The position numbers and the translations under genes are program-made. A stretch of 64,000 nucleotides of DNA, from assembly GCF_918797505.1 (NCBI RefSeq), contig NC_092797.1, forward strand, positions 19,853,372 through 19,917,371, given 5' to 3'. Under the pieces are notes generated by a model. That model was given only the letters and a program-made list of their open reading frames with translations. It was not told the origin of the DNA and made no database searches. Below, piece after piece: positions 25,301 through 37,366 of this stretch; within the stretch, counting starts at the first letter, position 1, and each line of letters begins with the position of its first letter. The DNA comes from Bemisia tabaci (Eukaryota > Arthropoda > Insecta > Hemiptera > Aleyrodidae).

Positions 25301-28300
25301 AATGTACTGAAAAAGTACTGTAAAAGCACTGATTTTTGACCAGCCTGTTTTAGTAGACACCCTGCGGGGAACTTTATATGCAATTTAACATGCATCTGAA
25401 ATTTTCCAAGAGATATTTTTGTAAGGGGCCGTCTCTAAATTACGGAACGCGCTTTTCAGCATTTTTGACCCCCTCCCCATATCCTCTTGTAACGCTTTTG
25501 TGACGTAGGATCCTATCGTCTAAAACGTAAAAACATAAGGCGTCAAGCTCACCTCGAACCCCCTCCTCCCTAGAGCGTTACGAAATTTAGGAAAGGTCCT
25601 TAACTTACACACACAGGGTATTTTAAGAAAAACGGAATTGGATTTCTGGAGGTCAGCATCACTTTCCAGAAGGGACCGAATCCACAATGAAAGAGTGCGT
25701 CAGATCGTGTACGTCGAAAATGCATCGTATTTAACGTCATGACCAAACTGCAAGTCTGGTATGGGCATGTTAACCGCAAGACGGAAGAAAGACAAGCACG
25801 GCCGATACATACGATTATTCCAGCTTGCATATATATTAGTCACCTTTTTAATCAAATCGCGAATCGTCGCGAGTATATTTTGACAGGTTTATTATGATAC
25901 TGGTTATTATTTAAACAGGTCTCGTTTCGTCGCAAGGAAATTGCGGAAGTATTGGCTCCCACACTGGAAGAAAAGGTCTAATGAATCCAGAGTCCAGGCT
26001 TTTAAAAAAATTGACAAGAAAAAGTCTCTTGATCCAATCGGATCTTTGTTCCCATCAAGAGCCTAGTCACTTAATTTAACCGTATTTCTCTTCGATTCAA
26101 GAAAAAATTCCATTGATTCAAGATTCTTTTCTCTCGCAATTTTCTTGAAGATACTGGACTCTGGATCTTTATAAGACCTTATTTTTTCGATGCACCTTCA
26201 CTTTTTCAATCAGGCAAAACAACACCCGAGGTGTCAAAATAGTTGCGTGCTCATATTTAACCGCGAGAATGGCGGCGCATTTTCGGGCACGAATTCAATT
26301 AAAACTTCTGCGATGCCGACTAGGAATGAGGCTTGGGAGGAGTCGAAGGTCGTGTACCCGAGAGGCGGCTGAAGCTCCAAGTTCATCATTCAACGCGAAC
26401 GCCGCGCCGCACAGTGGATCGACTCAATTTGAGAGGTCGGACATGAAATTTTTGAATAAAACTGCTAATTTTGATGTTTATTTCGTCACATTTTAAATTT
26501 CAAGGGCTGTTTCTAGAAGAAAATTTTACTAGGAAACCAATGGAGATGTTGCATGTGTGAGGAATTTGCGATTTGACTGTTGATTCCTATTAAAAAGTTC
26601 GTGAGAAACACGATGGTGCCACTGGTTTTCTCTGAAATCAGCTCCCAAGCTCCAAAAAAGCTCTCAAGTTGAGGCCCAAAATGAGGGATATCCCACGCTA
26701 TCCTGAGCGTCCACCTCTACATCAAGGCAAACTCTCCATGCAAAGATAGGGAGCAAACACATTGACAGGGCTGCCACTTTATTTGGTGACTCTGAAACTG
26801 AAAACACGGCAACCCTGCTAATGTATTTGCTCCCTATCTTTGCATGGAAAGTTAATCTTGATGTAGAGGTGGACTCTCAGGATAGCGTGGAATATCCCCT
26901 CCATTTTGGCCTCAACTTGAGAGCTTTTTTGAGCTTTGGGATTTCAGAAAAACCAGTGGCACCATCGTGTTTCTCGCGAACTTGTACCTAAGAATTATTA
27001 ATCAAATCGCAAATGTCTCACACATGCATCATCTCCATTCAACCACTTTTAGAACCTCTAAATTTTGCATAAACAGAGTTATTGTCGTTTAAAGTTTCCA
27101 AATTTTGTCCGACCTCCCCCATCGACTGGATCCACCGTGCGCCGCGCCGGCCGGCGTCCGCTCTTCTATTACGAAGCCAGCCATGAGCATCACATGGGCC
27201 GCCGATGTGAAAGTAGAGAACCAGGGCATGCTGACGCACTGACACCGCGACGAGAGACGAGACTCGGAAGTGCCGAACGCACACTTGGCCTGGTCCGCCA
27301 ATTTCCTCGGCGAGCCTGGTTTGGCATGGACCTGGCCTGCAATCACACTCTGAACGTAGTTTGCACCTCCTTACCTCTTTCCAGACGTGTTCGGCACTCA
27401 AAAATGGAATCCCTGCCCGCTGGCCTGGGCGTCTGGCCTAGTGCCTAGTCGACCCAACCGCCAATGAGTCATCCGGACGGCCCAACTCGGATGTCTTAGA
27501 GTCGGGATGACTGCGTTAATTGACACGGTGGATCGCCAGCCAATATGGCAAAATACTGGGATAACCGCGGAGACTTTAACGCGGTGAAGAAAAGTTGACG
27601 CGCCTACAAACACGAGTGGCTTGACGCATTAAGACAACATTCGTGAAGAAATGTGTGCAGTTGTGCAGCATTTGTTCACTTAAGTTGCACCACCCAGTGG
27701 CTAAAGTGGGCAAGCAAAAGATTGAAATTAAATAACATCGTAGAATATTGTATACTGATCTGCATAAAAGTCGCAGCTGTGTATTCCACACAAGAAACAC
27801 ACGCGGTTAATGCCAGCTATAATTTCGCCGCCATTTTGTCTGTAGTCTAATGATGTCACTGATCACAGCACAAAAAATTTCAAAATTTTGAAGAAAACAA
27901 TACAAATTATAGCGAAATAAATGTTGTTTTAGAACTGGAGAGTAAAAGTGGGATCGAACCCCAGGGAAATGTCATTAAATGTGCTATAGTTCCAATGATT
28001 GTTTATCTAGGGATTTTTCACAAAGTTTCCAGTTTTCATCTCTTTCGGGACGTCCGTCAATGTTTCCAAATTCCCAAAAGACCACCACCTTCATCACTTT
28101 GGCTTCCCTCAAAGCGGAAATCGGTCTTAGACCCGAACGAAAAATGTCAACATTTTGCGGAAAATAGTTCAAAATATATCAGAAGGATAAAGTTGGAATC
28201 GAGCCTCTGGAAAAACTCATTAAGCCTGCTGGTTTTAGTGATTGTTTATTCAGCCGCATTTTCCACAAAATTTCCGATTTTCATCACGTTCGGACGTCTT

Positions 28301-31300
28301 ATCAATGTTTACAAATTCCTCATGGACCACTTCCTCCCGCACTTTTTACCCCTCTACGCAGTTGGTCCTAGCACAGCTTTTGCAGAGGTGAGTTCGGTAG
28401 GGGCAGTAGGCGTAATCCAAGTCGAGCGTCCGAGTCCCGCGCCGCGATTCCGCCAGTCTGGGTCTCGACGTGGCCGCTCGCGCCGTTGCCGTTTCTCCCG
28501 GGACCGCCGCCCCCAAGCTCCTCCCCCCCCCCCCCCCGTACCCCCTCGTCCCCCGACTTCCAAGTCTCGGTGTCCGATGCGTCCGAACGTGGAGACCTGT
28601 TCCATGAGAATCCTCGCGCACCGCTCTTCGGCTCTGGGCTCGCCGCACAGTGGTTCGAACAGGGCGTCTACAAGTTCGGAATTTCCGGAAGGTGTAGAAA
28701 TAGTACTGATTTTTCAAAGGCAGTCCAGATCCGGAAGTACCGACAAAGTGCGGAAATTCCGCAAGAAGGTCCGGAATTTGCGTCATTTTTGTCGCAATTT
28801 GAACGAGAAATTCAAATTTCGTTGTTTGGAGGTACTGAAAAGTACTGAATTTTTCTGTAGAAGAGGTGCTGAATTTCTTGGGAATGTACTAATAAAGCAC
28901 TGTAAAAGAACTGATGTTCAACCAGTCTGTTTCAGTACACACCCTAGAGTCAGTAGGAGAGGACAGACAAAATTTGGAAACTTTAAACGCTTATAACTAC
29001 ATTTATGCTAAACTTTGACATTCTAAAAGGGGTTCCATTGGTTTCCCCGTAATATTTTCTTCCATTATCACCCCATGAAATTAAAAATGTGACAAAATGA
29101 ACATGACAATTTGCAGTTTTAGTCAAAAATTTCATGTCCGACCTCTCTGATTGAATCGATCCACTGTGCGCCGATCGCATGAACCTACTCGAAACTCAAG
29201 AATGGCACACAACCTCCCGCCATTGCCACTTCGCCGTCCGGAAATCCTCGCGCCGGTGAACTACCGGCCCAAGGAGGGGGTCTCTCCGACAACCCGGTTC
29301 GAGTATCCGTAGCGGCATTAAAAATAATGCCGTTAAGTTTTCAACGCAGGCCGACCGCGGCCGAAAGCCCTCAATGAATCAGCTGTTTCGCTGTGGGAAT
29401 ATGAAAGTATTAACATTTCTTGCTCGCCGATTCAGTTGGGGGTGGCATGATTTTCGATAAGGGGGCTTCCGCGGGTGTTCAGGTTACTGCAGGGATGCGG
29501 AAAGTTCCTAGCCTACAAATGGAGAATTCGTACGTAAATTTTTATAGCATCATCTGAGAGTGCTTAAACCGCTGATTTTGCAGTATGTATTATGATTTTT
29601 CTATAATATGGGAAATAGTGTTAAAATAGATTGAATAAGGCGACAATGCACCGCCTGCGGGCCGATTATTGAAATTTAAACCAGCCCGATAAGACATCGA
29701 ATTGCGATATATTGCACGGTTAAGATAGGGCTATGTCTTGTCGTAAGCGGCGACATAGAGTCGATGACGTTTCAATAATCGCCCCGCTGGTGACGTCATC
29801 TGGCGGCATCATCCCCATTTGAACACATGTATTTTAGCAGATTAGGTTATCTTGTCATATTCCCTCCAAAAATTGTCCAGTTTATAAACCAAGGATATTC
29901 TCGCGCTCAGTGCTCTCAGTATACTGAGAGAACTGAGAAACTGGATACTGGAGTTACTGGAAACTATAGTTTCCACCTAATACAGAAAACTTACACTAAA
30001 ACATTTCAGTCGCTAACTGTCTAATGCTTCAGCCGCTGGCAAGTCGGAACCTCTGAGTGACATCGAGAGAAACAAGAGAACGTTAGTTCAGTAGGACGTT
30101 TCCTTCATCCCCGCATATGTCTCAGAGTGACCCACGGTCTCGGTAGATTTGACCAATTTAGTCCTTCAAACTAGAGTACCTTTACAGACAGATTATGGTC
30201 CTTCGTATCTTTTTACTGCAGGAAAACTGTGCCGCTTTTTGATTGTTCAACGAGTTTTTAGGCCTCATGATGCTCTTACGGCCGTAAATAAACAAACAAG
30301 ATGGCGGCTCACCGTAACAATGATAAGAAGCTAAAATTTGACAAAAATTTCAATTACTCGCCAGTAACAATTTAAACTAGCATATCTACGAATAACACAT
30401 GAAAAACACAGGAAAACACTGTCAAATCGCCTTTCGCCTTAATCACAGGAGGATGTAAGATGTGCATAACCTCAAACTTGCTTGCTGATAGCAGCCATCT
30501 TGTTTGTTCATTTACGGTCGTAGGAACATCGTGTCAGCCTATTTGCTAGCGACCATGCAATGAAAAACCGGCACATAAATTGCCGTACTCTGTCTTTAAA
30601 GGTACTCTACATCAAACGAGTCCTCTCAGTTGATCCTACCGAACAAAAGTTAATCGAAGTAACTCAAATCAAAAATAAAAGCGGAAGTGATGAACAGTGA
30701 ACGTCCTTAGGCATCAAAAAACAAAATCCATCAGAGACGGGCACAATTATTCAATTAATCGCTTGTGCAAGAACATAGGAATGAAGCAGAACGACTAACA
30801 ATTACAATCAGGCGTGGTGGGTCTGGTGCCTCCGCTCTTGCCCGCTCTACTGTCGTGCCAAGGAAGAACGCAGTATGAGCCTTCAGACGTTGCCATATTT
30901 CCTTCAATAAACCCCATTCATCGCGAAAATCGTGAATATTTGTCTTCAAATTTTTCAGACTATTGTATTCGCCCTTCAATCTAAAATATCTGAAAATTTC
31001 AAGGAAAAATATACAGAACTTTCTTTAAAAATTCATTACTTGTTCGGAGAAGTTTGGCAACCCTCGAATGTTCATACGGCGTTTTTCCTGAGCACAGCAG
31101 TCTACTCTTCGTCCCAGTCCTCTCTCGAATTCTTCTCTCTCTAGCCTCTGCTCCTACAGAGATGTTTCGAAGGAAAGATTAACATTCTTGACCTCGGCTG
31201 GAGTAAGCTGCTGTAAGCATCTTACTGGGATTTAACGTTGGCTTTGTAAAATTTCAGTTATCGTCACCCATGAAGCACCTTATTAGGTTGGGTACCTTCT

Positions 31301-34300
31301 TAACTGAGAGGTTTTGTTCTATTTCAAGCACCCTCCATCCCGAGCAATTGCTTTTTTATTATTTTGCTACTAGACATTTCAATTCTAATGAGGCGGGGGC
31401 TTTTATTTATCCATTTATTTCCAGAGTAAAGTGATGTTATTTGTGAAATCTGATAAGTACATGCAAATGTTCAGCCCATAGACAAATAATTTAATATGAG
31501 AAACATATCCTACATAGTTATTTTTTCCTGACAGCTGTTGGAAAATAACCAAAATGACTTTTGGTCGGTACGACAAGTATAGTTATCGCGGTTGTCGGCC
31601 GAAAGAGAGAGGAACATTTTGAAATTTCGATGTTGGAAAAAGGCAGGATGAAAGTTGGAAGTTTCTAAAAAAAATCAAAGCAAATATATAATCATGAAAG
31701 AAGAATATCTTTTTTTCGAAACCTTAGAGGAAAGATTTTTAAAAGTCGAGCCACAGCTGCTCTATAATTTTTATATCAAAATTGAATACACGCAAGGTTT
31801 TTACAGAATCGTTGACAAAACAGTTGTTTATTTATTTTTTACACAAAGAAAAATAAACGTGACAAATACACCACCTACGATACATTTTCACGAATTGAAA
31901 AAAATGCTAGTAGTTTTTGTGGCGATGATTTTAAACTCTTACTTTGCAAACGAATCAAGAAAAATTTAATTCATCGTGGTCTTAGAAAGTGAATGTCCTG
32001 CCTCTCCCACTAAACGAGCCAGATTGTTGAGAGATTTCAAATTCAAATCGACGCGCGCTCCAAAACGGTTACTAATCGGTCGGTTCCTAGCTATGATCAA
32101 TGATCAGGGATACGGCAAATTACACTTCACATCCGACGAGATGTACAATTTCTTCCGTTTTTAGGAACCCTGCGTAGAACCCACTTTGAGTACATGAGCA
32201 TTGAAACTGCAGCTTCCATTGACTTGTCCCGCGCAGTTTGTCGCCCGAAATGAGCGCAAGATACGGTATTTTATGGGGGTAATCAAACTGGAGATTCAAC
32301 TCTTTAAATTTCTCCGCCAAGACGAGCCTGTAATGGTTTTATTGGCGACAATAGGCAAATGGACAAGCGCACTGCGCAGCCGGCAGACACTACTGCCGTG
32401 CTAAGGAAGAACGCCGTATGAATCTTTAGATGTTGCGAAGTTTCCTTCGATAAAAACCGAAATTACTGGGAAAATTGCGGATATTATTTTCTAAACTTTT
32501 CAGACCATTTTTTACGCAATTTAATCTAAAATATCTGAAAATTTCAGGGAAAATATGCATGAATGTTGTCAAAAATCCATGTTTTATCGAGGGCAATTTG
32601 GCAACTCACGAATGTTCATACGGCGTTCTTCCTTAGCACGGCAGACTAGACGGGGCGCGAAGTGTGTCATGGCGCCTTTTGGAGCTTTATTCACACTTGA
32701 GCCCAGACCGGAAACCAACTTTCCTCGCATTTTCGAGCCGTCGTCAACGCTCAGGCATCACTCTAAGGCGCCAGAATCGATTATTATTGAGCTGTGACTC
32801 TGGTTGTAAAATTTCACCGTAAATGAAATTTTGAAATTTTACCCGAAATATTCTATTAAATTTTTGAAAAAATATGACGGACTGTAAATTGAAAATTGAG
32901 ATCGTTAAGTTAGTTGCTCTTCTAGCTTTGGTCCGAAAGATCAATTTTTCCAAATTTATTTCATCCTGTTGGGACACTACACTAAAACAAAACTTACGGG
33001 CCTTTTACACATACTGCCCCTTTCGGGCTCAGAGGCCGAAAGTTCCGGGCGCTGAAGCCGTCGCTTCGATTGCTCTGGTTGCGACGCCTGTAACTTTCGG
33101 CCTTTGAGTCCGGAACGCGGAAGGTATGTCTGTACAAAGATAATTTTTCGGTTTGTGCCCCTTTTCCAGAAAGCTCTTTAATAATTGTCCACGAGGAAAT
33201 ATTGAATACACAACAGTTAAAGTTTCCACCTGTCGCCAAGAGGTTAGTGGAGGGTCTCCCTTTGACTCCAGAGTTGTAAGGAGCTGAAACTCCCCTCGAG
33301 AGAATCGGATTTTTTTTTGTCATTTAGCTAATCTTTATTGCACTTAGGAGAATTCTAGCTTGGAAAATATTCATCGAAAGTTGGATGAGGTGCCATGAAA
33401 AATGGTTTGTCTCGCACTAAAAAAAAAATCTCGGTGTATTTACTAGAAAAAGGGTAAAATTACCAAGAATTTAGGGTTCTATTTGATCCCAATTTTTTCT
33501 TGGTAAAATTACCATTTACGGAATTGGTAATTTTACCGAGAAATCTCGGTAAAATTATTGAGCTTTCTCGGTAATTTTACTGGACCTTGGTAAAAACGCC
33601 AATATTTTTATCGACTGTGGTAGAATTACCGAAATAAAATGGCAAAGTTACCGGGAATTGATTACCAATAAAAGTGGTATTCTTACCTGGGAAAAACAGT
33701 AAAAAGACCGGTTTTTAGGTAAGCTTACCAGTCTCTCTTGGTAAAATTACCAATAATTGGTAAAAAAAGTGAGATGGTAAAGGTACCAACGGACCTTGGT
33801 AAAAACGCCGAGAATTTTTTTTCAGTGCGTGCTCCGGCAACAGAGCTTGGAGAAAAGGCGGCCCCTGATTGTTGGCCGCGGCGAGCACAATAAACTTTGC
33901 AAGTTTACAGTTCAGGCGTGGTGCGCGGGGAGCCGGTGCCTCGCCCCGCTTCAATGAAAAGAAAGTGCGCGACGATTGGATTTCTGTTTCTGTTGCTGTT
34001 ATCGCGGGCATTCAACTTACGCGCCGCCGCCGCCGCCGCCTCGCAGAAAGGGATGGAAGCATCAATCATACGTCCCGTGACTCGAGCTTTTCAATTGAAT
34101 CCAAACAATGCATTCTTGTTCGACTCCGGAAGCAACAGTTGGTTATTAAATTCTCGGCGTTTTTACCAGGGTCCGTTGGTACCTTTACCATCTCACTTTT
34201 TTCACCAATTATTGATGATTTTACCAATACAGACTGGTAAGCTTACCTAAAAAACGGTATTTTTACTGTTTTCTTCAGGTAAGAATACCACTTTTATTGG

Positions 34301-37300
34301 TAAGCAATTCCCGGTAGCTTTGCCATTTTATCTCGGTAATTCTACCACAGTCGATAAAAAATATTGTTGTTTTTACCAAGGTCCAGTAAAATTACCGAGA
34401 AAGTTCAATAATTTTACCGAGATTATCGGTAAAATTACCAATTCCATAAATGGTAATTTTACCAAGAAAAAACTAGGATTAAATAGAACCGTGAATTCTT
34501 GGTAATTTTACCCTTTTCTCAGTAGATACACCAATATTTTTTTTTCAGTGTGAGGGTATCGGGCTTTAAAGGAGATCCTACTCGTCACAGGCATCGAAGC
34601 GGAAACTTTCCCGCTCCGGGGAAAGCTCTCGGCTGAGATCTACTCTCCTCAGAGTGTCCATCGGTCCGGAAAGTCCCGAAAGTCCGGAAATAGTGCTGAT
34701 TTTCAAGAGGCGGTCCGGAAGTACCGAAAAAGTACGGAAATTCCGCAAGAAGGTGCGGAAAAATTGCGATTTTGCAGCCACAGCATGTTCTGGCTAGCAA
34801 TGAGCTCCGACTGTCGCGATTCTTCGTGGAATTCGAATTTTTGCGAATTTTGTTACTTACAGGTACTGGAAAAGTACTAAATTTTTCCATCGAGGAGGTC
34901 CTGAATTTTTTGTCAATTGGTCCCAGGTTCGAATTCCAGTGGTGGCGACGGATTCTCACGGGATTGACGAGTGGATCTGCTTGAACAGATCCTTCTCCGT
35001 CCTGATCCCTGAAAATTTGAAAGGTCTGAAGCATGCATGCGTCGTATGTCTGTACCAACCGCCCAGCGGGTTGTTCGGTGCGACCGGTGGTTTCTAGTTC
35101 TTCTAGTCGTAGGATTGCCGCGATCTACGGATCTCTTATAGACTAGGCGTTTCTTGGACCCCTGGTTTGACTACGTTAGGCATAATAGATTTTTTGCACT
35201 GCGAGCCGATTATAGAAATTGATAGACAGAGCTATAGACAAAGAAGACGAAAGTAACATGGAGGGATCCACCTACCGGTGGAAACGGGTGGTTGCAATGG
35301 ACAAAGGAGGTAGGCAATAGACTAACTAACGTCAACCGGGCTCCATAGTTAGTCCATCATTTACTCCTGTAGTCCATAAAAACCACCCATTTTAGCCAAT
35401 AGGATCGCTCCATACTCCCTACGTCTTCTTTGTCCACAGCTTTATCTATCAATTTCAATAATCAGCCCGCTGGCACCGCTCAGTATGAATTCTCACATCC
35501 GGCCCGGTCCTACCGCACACAGACGCAAAGAGGGTGTCAAAATGGTGAATGCAGTTAGTGTCAGTACGACCATCAACCTGCCATTCCCTCTCCATCGCCT
35601 CACCGACAGAAAGGCATTACCGTTCTTTGATATGAGCCCCATCGTCCATATGCGTCCATGCTATCTAGGGCTCACGTGAGAACGGAATTACGGCCGTGCG
35701 TCAGCTGACCGACGCGACGTCGTCGTGTCCAGCCTGCTGCACTGCGGTGACGGGAGACGACGACGTCACGACGTGGCGGGAATGGAGACTTTCCAAAGTG
35801 ACTCGTGGATTCCTGCCATGTTTTCTTCGTCGCGAATGACACGCGTGACTCGCAACAGTCCAACGCATACATGCACCAGCGTTGCCGTTCATCGCGTCAT
35901 TCTCGTCGCTTCCCGCGGGGAATCCGAAGGGACCCGGGTGAAACCGGCAGCTTCGTGCATGACCAACGTGGCCGGTCAGACTGACCACCACGCTCAGCCT
36001 CTGCTGCGCTCTGTGATTTCGTAGCTTGGAAAATGCGCATGCGGCACGGATGAACCGTACGGTTTTGTCGGACGCACGTTGTGTGCGATGGACTCGGGAA
36101 AATGGTCTTCGGGTCGATCACGAAGCGCACATCACATGCCGAAAATAGGAGCTCAAAATGGAGGTCATCGACGCATCGATGGATGTTGCCGCGAGATTCC
36201 GGGCGAAATTTGCGCGGTCCACGTAGAGTCCCATTATACTGAGAGTCAAGACAATTTGAATCCATTTCTGATTGGTTCCCGTATTTTAGGCCTCCACAGT
36301 GTCACAAACGGGAATAAAGATTACATTTTCACCAATTGCAAAGATTATAATCTGGAATGGACCAGGGAATTACGGGTTCGGCAAGGAACAAACGGAATGA
36401 GAGGAGGAACGGAGAAAGGCATTTGAGAATGGGCCGATCAAAGATTACGAAAAACGTTCAATTTCTGTAATCTTTATTCCCGTTTGTGACATCCATGAGC
36501 CGAATTGTCTTGACTCTCAGTATAAAGGGACTCTAGGTCCACGCAATTTTCACCAATCTTTGATGAGTCGGCACTCAACACTGGAAAAAAAGCACGTTGG
36601 ATCTAGAGTCCAGACTCTTAAAAACATTGACAAGAAAAAATACTCTTGATTCAATCAGATTTTTGCTTAGATTAAAAGGAAATCCGCTCAAATTAAGAGG
36701 CTTGGTTCTTGATTTAAGCAAAAATCCGATTGAATCAAGAGTATTTTTTCGTGTCGATGTTTTTAAGAGTCTGGATTTTAGATCCAATGTGTTTGTTTTT
36801 TTTCCAGTGAACAGCTCTCTGTTTATATGACCTGATCCTGTAATTTTTGAGTACAGAGAAGGGGTTGCGATTCGGGCCGAAATCGGCCACTCCACGGAAT
36901 CGGAAATTGGTTTAATATTTGGCAGGTGACAATGCATATTTAACCGAAATAGTTCTTTCTCTAAGTTTCCTTGTCTCTAAATTGGACGTATTTCTGTCAA
37001 ACGGAACTAAGCGCCATCGGGGGAGGAAGGTAGAGGGTGGCTTGGATTGGCGGCGAAGCAGAGCGTCAGGCTCATTCCGTCTTTTACACTCGCAATGCTT
37101 TTCCATGGCGCTTAGTTCCGTTTGACAGAACGCGCTATCCGGCACTCTAAATTCCTCAAAAGGAACTCAAATTGGCGCTTAGTTCCGTTTGACAGAAATA
37201 CGTCCAATTTTACATATTCAAGACTAGAGGATTGTAAATTGCTGATAACTTCTAATTGCCTCCGGTGTATCTATCTATTTGTATGAGTTATTCAGGGAAT

Positions 37301-37333
37301 AGACAGCAAATTCCTGAGGAAAATTGCAATTTT

Positions 37334-37366
<33 letters not shown>

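Noticed and set aside
28346..28786. 146-codon Arg/Gly-rich minus-strand frame
   Set aside because: A product of the GC-rich poly-C region; both strands are open there by composition.
27995..28996. 333-codon open frame on the + strand
   Set aside because: It runs through a SINE-like duplication, a poly-C tract and two nested MITEs. Its composition changes along the way and no domain is recognisable; a chance frame in repeats.
31655..32164. Possible small gene of two adjacent frames
   Set aside because: No family recognised, AT-rich, two different frames without splice signals; kept only as a note.
34585..35058. 157-codon minus-strand frame
   Set aside because: It covers a CAGGGTGTCTA element and a SINE; the repeats explain the whole frame.
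35725..36426. Overlapping frames of 96-122 codons on both strands
   Set aside because: GC-rich composition opens frames on both strands; no consistent codon pattern or motif, and part is a palindromic MITE.
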